Part shown: one piece after another, positions 16,904-25,435 of the stretch
Numbering within the stretch: the first letter of the stretch is position 1
How the letters are laid out: every line of letters begins with the position of its first letter
Assembly: GCF_002749975.1 (NCBI RefSeq)
Contig: NZ_PEIG01000005.1
Span: 248,001-312,000, forward strand
Reading direction: 5' to 3'
Length of the DNA: 64,000 bases
Source: Gloeocapsopsis sp. IPPAS B-1203
Lineage (GTDB): Bacteria > Cyanobacteriota > Cyanobacteriia > Cyanobacteriales > Chroococcidiopsidaceae
Notes under the pieces: generated by a model
What the model was told of the DNA's origin: nothing
The model's database searches: none
The model's input: the letters and a program-made list of their open reading frames with translations, nothing else
Made by a program: the position numbers and the translations under genes

Positions 16904-19900
16904 ATGCAACGCATTGTTTTGATTGCGGGGTTTGAATCTTTCAATGCTGACTTGTACCGCAAAGCAGCACTACTAGCAGAAGAACGCTGTCCGGAGTTGG
17001 AAATAGAGGTATTTAGCGATCGCGATATCAGTACTAAACCTGAAACAGTCGCCGCCGCGCTAGCAGATGCTCAAGTATTTTTTGGCAGTCTACTATTTGA
17101 TTACGACCAAGTTTTGTGGCTGCGCGATCGCGTTCAACATATTGCGATTCGCCTCGTTTTTGAGTCAGCACTAGAGTTGATGAGTTTAACTCGCCTGGGT
17201 GCATTTGCGATCGGTGACAAGCCTAAAGGAATGCCCAAACCAGTCAAGTTTATTTTAGATAAATTCAGTCAAGGACGCGAAGAAGATCGCCTGGCTGGAT
17301 ATATTAGCTTTTTAAAAATTGGACCAAAACTGCTCAAATTCGTTCCAGGGCAAAAAGTCCAAGATCTACGCAACTGGCTCATTATATACGGTTACTGGAA
17401 TGCAGGCGGCATAGAAAACGTAGCTGCTTTATTTTGGACACTCGCAGAAAAATATTTAAATCTCAAAGTCGGTGAAATTCCCCCACCTGTCGAAACTCCT
17501 AACATAGGATTGCTACATCCTGAATATCAAGGCTATTTTGAATCTCCCCACGAGTATCTGAAATGGTATGTAAAGGAGGGGCGAGGAGCGAGGGATAAGG
17601 AGCGAGGGAAAGATTCTCAAATCCAAGATTCGGTTGTAGGAATTTTGTTGTATCGCAAACATGTTATTACGCGACAGCCTTATATTCCTCAGTTAATTCG
17701 TCGCTTTGAAGACGCAGGATTAATCCCATTACCAATTTTTATTAATGGTGTTGAAGGTCATGTAGCAGTACGCGATTGGATGACTACCGCATATGAAACT
17801 GCACAGCGACAGTCGGGTCATATTGAAACTCCTTCGTTATCACCCGAAGCCGTAGAAGTTGATGCAATTGTCTCTACTATTGGCTTTCCCCTTGTAGGTG
17901 GTCCCGCAGGTTCGATGGAAGCAGGGCGACAGGTAGAAGTTGCAAAACGGATTTTGAGTGCGAAAAATGTACCTTATATTGTTGCTGCACCATTACTGAT
18001 TCAAGATATTCATTCCTGGACGCGCCAAGGTGTGGGGGGATTGCAAAGTGTCGTATTATATGCGTTACCCGAACTTGATGGAGCGATTGATCCAGTTCCC
18101 TTAGGGGGATTGGTGGGTGAGAAGATTTATTTAGTTCCTGAACGGGTAGAGCGGTTGATTGGGAGGGTAAAAAAATGGATCGCTCTACGCCAAAAGCCAG
18201 CAAATGAGCGAAAGATTGCAGTTATTTTGTATGGTTTTCCGCCAGGTTATGGTGCGACGGGAACTGCTGCATTATTGAATGTACCGCGATCGCTCCTGAA
18301 ATTCCTCCAAGCATTAAAAGACTGTGGTTACACAGTCGGAGATTTACCGGAAGATGGCGAAGAGTTAATTTCTCAAGTCAAAGTTGCTGATGAAGATCCA
18401 TCTGTTGGTACTGTTGTCAATGCGCGAACTTTAGAAACGTGGTTAGGTTATCTCAAAACATCTTGGATTGAAAAACATTGGACTTTAACAAACAGTGGCA
18501 TTAAAACCTATGGCGATGAGTTTCATCTCGGTGGCGTGCAACTTGGTAACGTTTGGATTGGCGTACAGCCACCACTGGGAATTCCTGGCGACCCAATGCG
18601 GTTAATGTTTGAGCGAGACTTGACACCACATCCACAATATGCTGCGTTTTATCAATGGTTGCAGCATGAATTTCAAGCTGATGCGGTGGTTCATTTTGGC
18701 ATGCATGGCACAGTAGAATGGTTGCCTGGTTCGCCGTTGGGAAATACTGGTTATTCGTGGTCAGATATTTTGTTGGGTAACTTACCACATCTATATATAT
18801 ATGCAGCAAATAATCCTTCCGAGTCAATTTTGGCAAAGCGGCGCGGATATGGTGTTTTAATTTCGCACAATGTCCCGCCTTACGGTCGGGCGGGGTTGTA
18901 TAAAGAATTAGTAGCACTACGCGATTTAATTGCGGAATATCGCGAAGATCCTGAAAAGAATTATGCTTTGAAAGAAGCGATTTGTAAGAAAATTGTTGAT
19001 ACGGGAATTGATGCTGATTGTCCGTTTGAAGATGCTAAACGCTTAGGCATTACTTTTACACCAGAAAATGCACGGTTATTTAGTAATGCAGCATTTAACC
19101 ATTACTTGGTGCAATTGTATGAATATCTACAAGTATTAGAAAATCGTCTATTCTCTTCGGGTTTACATATATTAGGAGAACCACCAACCGCAGAAGAACT
19201 AGCAAGCTATCTTCAAGCTTATTTTAGCGACGAATTATCCGAGGAGACGATCAGCGCGATCGCAACAGGCAATTACGGACAAGGCAATATATATAAGTAC
19301 GGGCAAGGTACTGCCTTGCCCCAACCCAACACTTTACCCCAAGAAGCATTACAAATTCGCGATCTTCTAGCACAAAACACTGATGAAATCACAAACCTTT
19401 TAAAGGGACTCAATGGCGAATACATTCCGCCTGCGCCTGGTGGTGACTTATTACGCGATGGTATTGGTGTTTTACCCACAGGGCGCAATATTCATGCGTT
19501 AGATCCTTACCGAATGCCATCACCTGCGGCTTACGAACGCGGAAAAGAAATCGCCCAAAAGATTATTGCCCAACACTTACAAGAACACAAAGCATATCCT
19601 GAAACTGTCGCTGTGATGTTGTGGGGATTAGATGCAATTAAAACTCGTGGTGAATCTTTAGGTATTTTATTAGAACTTGTGGGCGCAGAACCTGTTAAAG
19701 AAGGAACAGGAAGAATTGTCCGCTATGAGTTGAAACCTTTAGCTGAAGTGGGACATCCGCGCATTGATGTCTTAGGAAATCTTTCAGGGATTTTCCGCGA
19801 TAGCTTTGTGAATATTATTGAGTTACTCGACGATTTATTTTATCGCGCCGCAACTGTAGAAGAACCAGAAGACCAAAACTTTATTCGCAAGCATTATTTA

Positions 19901-20653
19901 GCACTGCGATCGCAAGGAGTCGCAAATCCATCGGCACGGTTATTTTCTAATCCGGCTGGTGACTTTGGTTCGATGGTGAATGAAAGAGTTGTTGATGGTA
20001 ACTGGGAATCAGGTTCGGAGTTGGGTGATACTTGGCGCGATCGCAATGTGTTTAGTTATGGCAGGCAAGATAAAGGTCAAGCACGACCGGAAGTGTTAAC
20101 ACAATTATTGCAGACGAGCGATCGGATTGTGCAAGAAATTGACTCTGTAGAATATGGTCTTACTGACATTCAAGAATATTACGCTAACACGGGTGGATTG
20201 AAAAAGGCAGCTGAGAAGCAACGCGGGAAGAAAGTGAATGCAAGTTTTGTCGAAAGTTTCTCGAAAGATACAACACCCCGAAATTTAGATGATTTATTAC
20301 GGATGGAGTATCGCACCAAATTACTCAATCCCAAATGGGCGGATGCAATGGCAAATCAAGGTTCGGGTGGTGCATTTGAGATTTCCCAACGGATGACAGC
20401 TTTAATCGGTTGGGGTGGTACTGCTGATTTTAGTGATGCTTGGGTTTATGACCAAGCTGCTGATACTTATGCCTTAGATTCAGAAATGGCGGAGAAATTA
20501 CGCAAGGCAAATCCTGAAGCTTTTCGCAATATTGTGGGCAGGATGTTAGAGGCACACGGGCGAGGTTTTTGGCAAGCTGATATGGAGAAATTAGAGAAAT
20601 TGCGGGAGTTATATGAATTAGCAGATGAGGAGTTAGAAGGAGTGACAGTTTAG
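16904..20653 (+). CDS. CobN/BchH-family metal chelatase large subunit
   Basis: A 1249-residue protein of the CobN/ChlH family, the porphyrin- or corrin-binding subunit that inserts Mg or Co using an ATPase partner. Family landmarks include HFGMHGTVEWLPGSPLGNTGYSW, NNPSESILAKRRGYGVLISH and PGGDLLRDGIGVLPTGRNIHALDPYRMP. Cyanobacterial ChlH is usually near 1330 residues with a different N-terminus, so this shorter protein opening with MQRIVLIAGFESFNADLYRK is more likely the second, CobN-like paralogue. Databases often name that group magnesium chelatase subunit H, so the metal remains open. Two in-frame insertions look like intergenic repeats: residues about 224-243 and about 795-812. A strong hairpin follows the stop. 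Confidence 0.8.
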   Translation: MQRIVLIAGFESFNADLYRKAALLAEERCPELEIEVFSDRDISTKPETVAAALADAQVFFGSLLFDYDQVLWLRDRVQHIAIRLVFESALELMSLTRLGAFAIGDKPKGMPKPVKFILDKFSQGREEDRLAGYISFLKIGPKLLKFVPGQKVQDLRNWLIIYGYWNAGGIENVAALFWTLAEKYLNLKVGEIPPPVETPNIGLLHPEYQGYFESPHEYLKWYVKEGRGARDKERGKDSQIQDSVVGILLYRKHVITRQPYIPQLIRRFEDAGLIPLPIFINGVEGHVAVRDWMTTAYETAQRQSGHIETPSLSPEAVEVDAIVSTIGFPLVGGPAGSMEAGRQVEVAKRILSAKNVPYIVAAPLLIQDIHSWTRQGVGGLQSVVLYALPELDGAIDPVPLGGLVGEKIYLVPERVERLIGRVKKWIALRQKPANERKIAVILYGFPPGYGATGTAALLNVPRSLLKFLQALKDCGYTVGDLPEDGEELISQVKVADEDPSVGTVVNARTLETWLGYLKTSWIEKHWTLTNSGIKTYGDEFHLGGVQLGNVWIGVQPPLGIPGDPMRLMFERDLTPHPQYAAFYQWLQHEFQADAVVHFGMHGTVEWLPGSPLGNTGYSWSDILLGNLPHLYIYAANNPSESILAKRRGYGVLISHNVPPYGRAGLYKELVALRDLIAEYREDPEKNYALKEAICKKIVDTGIDADCPFEDAKRLGITFTPENARLFSNAAFNHYLVQLYEYLQVLENRLFSSGLHILGEPPTAEELASYLQAYFSDELSEETISAIATGNYGQGNIYKYGQGTALPQPNTLPQEALQIRDLLAQNTDEITNLLKGLNGEYIPPAPGGDLLRDGIGVLPTGRNIHALDPYRMPSPAAYERGKEIAQKIIAQHLQEHKAYPETVAVMLWGLDAIKTRGESLGILLELVGAEPVKEGTGRIVRYELKPLAEVGHPRIDVLGNLSGIFRDSFVNIIELLDDLFYRAATVEEPEDQNFIRKHYLALRSQGVANPSARLFSNPAGDFGSMVNERVVDGNWESGSELGDTWRDRNVFSYGRQDKGQARPEVLTQLLQTSDRIVQEIDSVEYGLTDIQEYYANTGGLKKAAEKQRGKKVNASFVESFSKDTTPRNLDDLLRMEYRTKLLNPKWADAMANQGSGGAFEISQRMTALIGWGGTADFSDAWVYDQAADTYALDSEMAEKLRKANPEAFRNIVGRMLEAHGRGFWQADMEKLEKLRELYELADEELEGVTV
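17572..17613 (+). repeat. In-frame GAGCGAGGG repeat inside the chelatase gene
   Basis: The stretch is built of ggagcgaggg-like direct repeats (two gagcgaggga units 17 bases apart). It encodes a charged segment KEGRGARDKERGKDS with a composition unlike the surrounding protein. The composition is typical of intergenic repeats in cyanobacteria. Confidence 0.55.
19301..19321. repeat. In-frame palindromic GGGCAAGG/CCTTGCCC element
   Basis: An 8-bp inverted repeat GGGCAAGG (19301-19308) and CCTTGCCC (19314-19321) around a 5-base loop lies in the coding frame of the chelatase and encodes YGQGTALPQPN. The sequence type is a small dispersed palindrome commonly seen between genes in cyanobacteria. Confidence 0.5.
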
Positions 20654-20656
20654 ATA

Positions 20657-20695
20657 ATAAAGTGCGTTAATACTAGATAAATTAACGCACTTTAT
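20657..20695 (+). terminator. Terminator-like hairpin after the chelatase gene
   Basis: ATAAAGTGCGTTAA (20657-20670) and TTAACGCACTTTAT (20682-20695) form a perfect 14-bp stem with an 11-base loop, starting four bases after the TAG stop and followed by an A/T-rich run. It is palindromic, so it could also serve the minus-strand gene ending at 20797. Confidence 0.75.
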
Positions 20696-20796
20696 ATACT
20701 TTAGTAATATGCTTATAGCAATATAGAAATCAGTATTTAAATGACATGATGCTATAAGTTTAAATTAGTTTGAATCGTATTTACTTATCGGTTTGC

Positions 20797-21912
20797 TTAG
20801 TTTCTACATTCCTCAATATCCGAATGATCTTCTAAGTAGTTAAGTAAGTTTAAAAAATCTGCTCTTGGTAAACATCTACCTCCTACAGGGTTAAAGGCTA
20901 ATTCTGGTTTACCACCATCATATATGTGATATCCCCAGTAAAATAATTGCTTGCTATTGCGAATAACAACTTCGTCTGGATCAATAAATTCAAACTTCTC
21001 ATCATCCTCAGAAATTTCAGCAAAATATCGCTGATATTGATCTTTCAATACTTGACTTCTTCTTGTTTCATCTGCTTGATAGTTATTAATTAAGACAAAA
21101 ATATATGCATCTTGATTAACTCTACGAATTGCTTGCGCAGTCCTTTTGATTACATGACCATTTTTATTCAAGCCAAGAGGATTAAGTGTAGTGGGAATAA
21201 TACAGTAAGTGAATTTCTTGATGAGTTCCTCATCGTTTTCTTCAAAGACTGGCGAACAGTCACAAACAACCATTTTTACATCATTAGGTGGTGTACTATT
21301 CTCTAACTTATTAATATCATAGACACTAATAGTATTACCTGGTCTTCGATTAGTACCAGGTAGCATTAATCCGTTGCCGAGTAAAGTTGTTAAATTCTTT
21401 TGTGGATCGAGATCGATCAATGCAACATCGTAACCAGAAAGTGCCATTGCGCCAGCAATATGTGCGCTAACTGTCGTTTTACCTACTCCGCCTTTGCAAG
21501 TGAATACACCAAGATAAGTAGGTTCTTGAGATGTAGGTGATGACGGTGCGAATTCACTACCAATAATCTTTAATCTACCATTTTGAATTTCTCCTAGTCT
21601 GACTCTATTACTCTGGGCTTGCTCAAAGTAAGCCATTGCTTGGCGCGAGTATCCACTAGCAGAGACAAATAATCCTCCTGCAAATTGTGCAGCAATTGGT
21701 AAATCTAAGAAGTCAAAAAACCTTTCTAATTGTGAAACTCTGACTGGAACTCTATAGTTTTTAACCTGAACTGCAACAAGTAAATTATTCTTAACCGCTG
21801 CAATATCATAACCCCTTGTGTTGGCTGGAGGCATTTTGACTTGCCATCCGTCTTGTTGTAAGAGTAATGCAACAACTCTTTCAAAATCACTCGCATTTTC
21901 AAAAGGTTCCAT
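20797..21912 (-). CDS. Mrr-like nuclease domain fused to a ParA-type ATPase
   Basis: A 371-residue fusion. Residues 1-115 look like an Mrr-type PD-(D/E)xK nuclease domain: FERVVALLLQQDGWQV, then GYDIAA (Asp36) and AVQVKNY (Gln49-x-Lys51), the Mrr catalytic pattern, and GGLFVSASGYSRQA. After a linker, residues 132-371 form a ParA/MinD ATPase with the deviant Walker A CKGGVGKTT (139-147), IDLDPQKN and VCDCSP. The fusion suggests an ATPase-controlled nuclease, perhaps in defence or in plasmid and phage maintenance; this is inference. No ParB partner is adjacent, though an unusual ParB-domain gene lies 6 kb away. The ATG at 21912 is the only reasonable start. It stands alone on the minus strand. 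Confidence 0.8.
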   Translation of the reverse strand: MEPFENASDFERVVALLLQQDGWQVKMPPANTRGYDIAAVKNNLLVAVQVKNYRVPVRVSQLERFFDFLDLPIAAQFAGGLFVSASGYSRQAMAYFEQAQSNRVRLGEIQNGRLKIIGSEFAPSSPTSQEPTYLGVFTCKGGVGKTTVSAHIAGAMALSGYDVALIDLDPQKNLTTLLGNGLMLPGTNRRPGNTISVYDINKLENSTPPNDVKMVVCDCSPVFEENDEELIKKFTYCIIPTTLNPLGLNKNGHVIKRTAQAIRRVNQDAYIFVLINNYQADETRRSQVLKDQYQRYFAEISEDDEKFEFIDPDEVVIRNSKQLFYWGYHIYDGGKPELAFNPVGGRCLPRADFLNLLNYLEDHSDIEECRN

Positions 21913-22058
21913 AGCCGAATGAATCCATCTCTCCTAACACGTCTATTTCTAGAGTTCCCCAGAATTTTTGCTGAGTAACATATTAGAGATGAGGAGTGAT
22001 GGTTAGGTGAAAATATTTATATCAAAAAAGTAGTATATATAGGGCTACAAAAACTGTT

Positions 22059-22628
22059 CTAAATCTCGTAACACAACTCCCACAGCATAGAAACCGATTG
22101 CGGAAGTCCTAACTGAAAAAGCGTGTCTAAATGTTCTTCCCGTGTTTTTGGTGTTTTTTTTAGATTTCTTCTTTGCCTTTCTACGACTTCGCATACCACG
22201 CGCGGATTCAGATCAAGCAAATGTCGAATAAACTCATCTGGGTGCTGAGCTTCAACACCGTAGGGTTCGAGGCTATCAGATGGGAAATCCTTAAGGTTGA
22301 AAGTAATAATAACATCAGCATTGCAACGAATTGCTGCTGCCAGAACATGGCAATCTCCTGAATCAGGAAGTTGTAAAGAAGGAATTATACTTTCGTAACC
22401 TGTTACAAGGGAGTCTCGAACGTTTGAATTCATGAGAGTTTTAGTTCTGGTAAGCTGTTCGAGTGTTAAATCAGGTCGTTCCTTTAAAACATTCCTGATC
22501 CATTCGCCGTGAATCTCATCTGTCCAACGCGCCTTAAATAAATCAGTCAGTGCTAACCACATTAACAGATCGCGTAGTGGCGCTGGATACAACACACAAG
22601 CGTCGTATACTGCTGTAAAATTTGCCAC
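22059..22628 (-). CDS. PIN domain toxin-like RNase
   Basis: A 189-residue protein with a PIN-type nuclease fold: the first acidic site in AVYDACVLYPAPLRDLLM (Asp9), a central LPDSGDCHVLAAAI with the Asp pair, and the end strand ADVIITFNLKDFP. PIN proteins of VapC type usually cut tRNA or rRNA in type II toxin-antitoxin systems. The gene starts 6 bases after the stop of the HTH-domain gene, so the two are very likely one module with the DNA-binding protein as antitoxin. It is longer than a classical VapC (about 130 residues), with an extra C-terminal helical part from about residue 140, as in PIN_3-type proteins. Confidence 0.82.
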   Translation of the reverse strand: MANFTAVYDACVLYPAPLRDLLMWLALTDLFKARWTDEIHGEWIRNVLKERPDLTLEQLTRTKTLMNSNVRDSLVTGYESIIPSLQLPDSGDCHVLAAAIRCNADVIITFNLKDFPSDSLEPYGVEAQHPDEFIRHLLDLNPRVVCEVVERQRRNLKKTPKTREEHLDTLFQLGLPQSVSMLWELCYEI

Positions 22629-22634
22629 AGCCCG

Positions 22635-23099
22635 CTAGTATCCCATGTTAAGTTCTTCTGCTTGATTAGTAAGCTCCTCTAGAATTTGCATTCTTGCTGC
22701 ATCAATCTTGTTTTTGTAGTCGATTAAATCTTGGTAACGCACGCGGCGACGAGTTCCTACTTTACGGTAAGGAATTTCTCTAGACTCTAGCAATCCTACT
22801 AAATAAGGACGAGAGACATTGAGGATATCAGCTGCTTCTTGGGTAGTAAGTTCTGCATGGATCGGAATGAGGGTTACGGCGTTACCGTTAGCCATCTGTA
22901 CCAAGATATCAACAAAAAGACGAAATGCTTCTGCTGGTACAACAACAGTCTCATCAGTGTTGTTTCCCACAATTTTAATAGTATGAGGTGCTTCGTTGTT
23001 GTGCACATACGACGATAGAATCCTGCTACTAGCTTGAGCTAGAGAAGCTTCTTCTGCTGTTGGTGTATTAGTTTCAGATCGATACGCAGTGAGTGTCAT
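22635..23099 (-). CDS. Excisionase-like HTH protein, probable antitoxin of the PIN toxin
   Basis: A 154-residue protein. The middle to C-terminal part carries an excisionase/MerR-like helix-turn-helix: ELTTQEAADILNVSRPYLVGLLESREIPYRKVGTRRRV is the typical span, at about residues 85-122, followed by YQDLIDYK. The N-terminal 80 residues are mostly helical and could hold dimer contacts. It lies immediately before the PIN gene in the same direction and is the likely antitoxin and autorepressor. The 200-base region upstream should contain its operator, but no clear inverted repeat was picked out. Confidence 0.8.
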   Translation of the reverse strand: MTLTAYRSETNTPTAEEASLAQASSRILSSYVHNNEAPHTIKIVGNNTDETVVVPAEAFRLFVDILVQMANGNAVTLIPIHAELTTQEAADILNVSRPYLVGLLESREIPYRKVGTRRRVRYQDLIDYKNKIDAARMQILEELTNQAEELNMGY

Positions 23100-23302
23100 A
23101 GAATAAACTCTTGAACTCCTTTGTCACTTTACTTCTGTAAAAGAAGTCGGGATGCATTTGTGTAAGTGTTATTTTAACAACACTGCGAAATGAATGCAAT
23201 AGACGAAATGAACGAAAAAAACTGGTTTGCAACTAGATATTGCTGCACTCAGTCAAACCTCTGTGATGCGTGCGTGTGAGTAGAGATTGCAGTAAAAGTA
23301 CT

Positions 23303-23992
23303 CTATAAAACGACTTCTTTAAATAATTTGCCGTCTTCCATGTAAATTGTGCGATCGGCGACATCTAAAATGCGGTTGTCGTGTGTCACCATCAGAATCG
23401 CGCAGCCTTGTTCTTTGGCTAGTTGCTGCATTAAATCAACGACATCTCTTCCTGATTTACTATCTAAAGCAGCGGTGGGTTCGTCGGCTAAAACTAATTT
23501 GGGTTGACTGACTAAAGCCCGCGCGATCGCAACACGTTGTTTTTGTCCTCCTGATAAGTCAGAAGGGTAGTAATTTATCCGATTTCCTAACTTCACAGCA
23601 TGAAGCATCGCTTCGGCTTTTGCTTTTGCGATGCGATCAGGTTCGTTATGCAATTCCAACGCCATTTGGACGTTTTGTCTTGCTGTTAAAAACTCTAATA
23701 AGTTATGCGATTGAAAAATAAAGCCAATATGACGCCGCACTTGGACTAACTTTTCATCACTAGCGCCATAAAGTTCCCATCCTAAAACTTTTAAGCTTCC
23801 TTCTTGAACAGAACGTAAACCACCAATTAAGGTTAGTAATGTACTTTTACCTGAGCCGGATGGTCCCGTCATAATAATAACTTCTCCGGCTTTTATTTCT
23901 AAGTTTATGTCTGATAATACTTGGCTACGTAATGATTTTCCACCAAAATAATGATTGAGGTTTTTGATATGAACAATTGTTTTTTCATTCAT
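23303..23992 (-). CDS. devA: DevA family ABC exporter ATPase
   Basis: A 229-residue ABC ATPase with Walker A GPSGSGKST, Q-loop FIFQSHNLLEFLTARQNVQ, signature LSGGQKQR, Walker B KLVLADEPTAALD and the H-loop MVTHDNRI. It belongs to the MacB/LolD-like DevA family. With DevB and DevC it forms an inner-membrane exporter that in heterocystous cyanobacteria moves envelope glycolipids through TolC/HgdD. It is the last gene of the devB-devC-devA group, 76 bases after devC. Several dev paralogues exist per genome, so the exact substrate cannot be read from this gene. Confidence 0.9.
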   Translation of the reverse strand: MNEKTIVHIKNLNHYFGGKSLRSQVLSDINLEIKAGEVIIMTGPSGSGKSTLLTLIGGLRSVQEGSLKVLGWELYGASDEKLVQVRRHIGFIFQSHNLLEFLTARQNVQMALELHNEPDRIAKAKAEAMLHAVKLGNRINYYPSDLSGGQKQRVAIARALVSQPKLVLADEPTAALDSKSGRDVVDLMQQLAKEQGCAILMVTHDNRILDVADRTIYMEDGKLFKEVVL

Positions 23993-24068
23993 GTGAATTG
24001 ATGTATTTTTTAAAATAAATTTAAATTAATACAAGCAATTAAATAAGATTAATTTGTTTGGAGATACT

Positions 24069-25241
24069 TTAAAAGATATCCGCAGGATCGGCTGAGCGAA
24101 GTTTGCCAATTGAAAAGAAACCCGATGTAAAACACATGAGCGTAGCCGAAATTAAGACTGCAAATAATTTATTAGGACTCATAATTACTGGTAACTGAGT
24201 TGCATTGCTAGCAACATCGTATAATCCATAGGAAATAATGAGTCCTGGGATATAGCCTAAAACTGCTAATAACAAGGCTTGTTGAAATACAACATCAAGT
24301 AGATATTTGTTTTTAAACCCCATTGCTTTTAAGGTTGCATATTCCATCAAGTGATTAGAAATGTTGCTGTACAAAATTTGATAAACAACAACAACTCCAA
24401 CAACAAAGCCCATAAACACCATTAAGCTAAAAACAAAACCAATGGGAGTTCTAACTGACCAATAATCTTTTTCAAAAGCCAAGTAGTCTTGACGAGTAAA
24501 AACTTTGACATCGTTGGGTAAAATCTTGGTTAATGCTGCTTGCATTTTTTTAACATTAGTACCTGGTTGAAGCGTGACTAAACCTATATCAATTTTTTCT
24601 GGAGTACGGTCCTGGAATATTCTGAGGATTGTTGCGTAGTTAACGATTAAGTTTCCATCAACTCCAAAGGAAGGACCTAATGTAAATAGTCCGCCAACAT
24701 TGACTTGATAACCAACTGTTCCGTTATAAGGAAATATTTCAACTGAGACGGGTTCGTTGTGATGAAAATTCTCCACAACTGGACCAAATTCAGGTCTGGA
24801 AGCTTGGTCAAATAAAACTCTATTAGGGAACTTGAGAACGTCAAGATTTTGCGTAACTTCTGGAATGTCAAAAGCTGGAAATGCTGGGTCGATACCTAAA
24901 ACATAAATAGGATTTTTTTCTCCGTTTTGAGGATTCTTAAATTTAGAAAATTGGACATATAGTGGGCTAACTGATTCTACTCCTTCAAAACCGAGGACTT
25001 GATACAAACGCGATCGCGGAAAGCTTTGCTGTGATGTCAAAGATTTATATTGCGAACTAATGATAAATAAATCACCTTTGAGTTTTTGATGAACTTGTGT
25101 TGCACTCTCGTATAGCGCATCTTGAAAACCTAGTTGCATAAACATCAAGATGACTACAAAAGCAATACCTGCCAAAGCTACAATGAAACGTATTTTTTGC
25201 CTTGCTAGTTGCAGCCATGCTAAAGGAATTTTGAGTAGCAT
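24069..25241 (-). CDS. devC: DevC family ABC exporter permease
   Basis: A 390-residue membrane protein of the FtsX/MacB-type permease class. One N-terminal transmembrane segment (about 15-35) is followed by a large periplasmic domain (about 40-265) and three C-terminal segments (about 270-295, 320-345, 355-380). The opening PLAWLQLARQKIRFIVALAGIAF and the MEYATLKAMGFKNKYL loop are typical of DevC. It should pair with DevA ATPase and the DevB membrane-fusion protein. A repeat block of about 190 bases separates it from devB, so a processed or separate transcript is possible. Confidence 0.9.
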   Translation of the reverse strand: MLLKIPLAWLQLARQKIRFIVALAGIAFVVILMFMQLGFQDALYESATQVHQKLKGDLFIISSQYKSLTSQQSFPRSRLYQVLGFEGVESVSPLYVQFSKFKNPQNGEKNPIYVLGIDPAFPAFDIPEVTQNLDVLKFPNRVLFDQASRPEFGPVVENFHHNEPVSVEIFPYNGTVGYQVNVGGLFTLGPSFGVDGNLIVNYATILRIFQDRTPEKIDIGLVTLQPGTNVKKMQAALTKILPNDVKVFTRQDYLAFEKDYWSVRTPIGFVFSLMVFMGFVVGVVVVYQILYSNISNHLMEYATLKAMGFKNKYLLDVVFQQALLLAVLGYIPGLIISYGLYDVASNATQLPVIMSPNKLFAVLISATLMCFTSGFFSIGKLRSADPADIF

Positions 25242-25259
25242 GATAATTCTTATAAGTTA

Positions 25260-25400
25260 GGAGCCAGAGAGGTTGGAAGACTGGGAATTATAAACGATGA
25301 ATGAGTGTTAAGTTAAGAAATTCTCATAACGTGCTAAGGCACCGCTACGCTAACAAAATTTAAAACTTTTCTAACCCAATTACCCATTACCTATTACCAG
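25260..25400. repeat. Composite repeat between devB and devC
   Basis: The spacer holds gtgttaagttaagaaattct, then the 26-bp element containing GTGC-TAAG-GCAC at 25330-25355 (identical to 6884-6909 and 51853-51878), then acccaattacccattaccta units. It interrupts the devBCA operon. Confidence 0.75.
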
Positions 25401-25435
25401 CCTTTATGTTACGTTTATTTTCACCCATTTACTTA

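Noticed and set aside
17877..18917. Minus-strand frames of 108 and 138 residues inside the chelatase gene
   Set aside because: They are shadow frames; the plus strand encodes conserved chelatase motifs over the same region.
16904..20653. Firm assignment as chlH (chlorophyll synthesis)
   Set aside because: Length and N-terminus differ from typical cyanobacterial ChlH, so CobN/BchH family is as far as the sequence allows.
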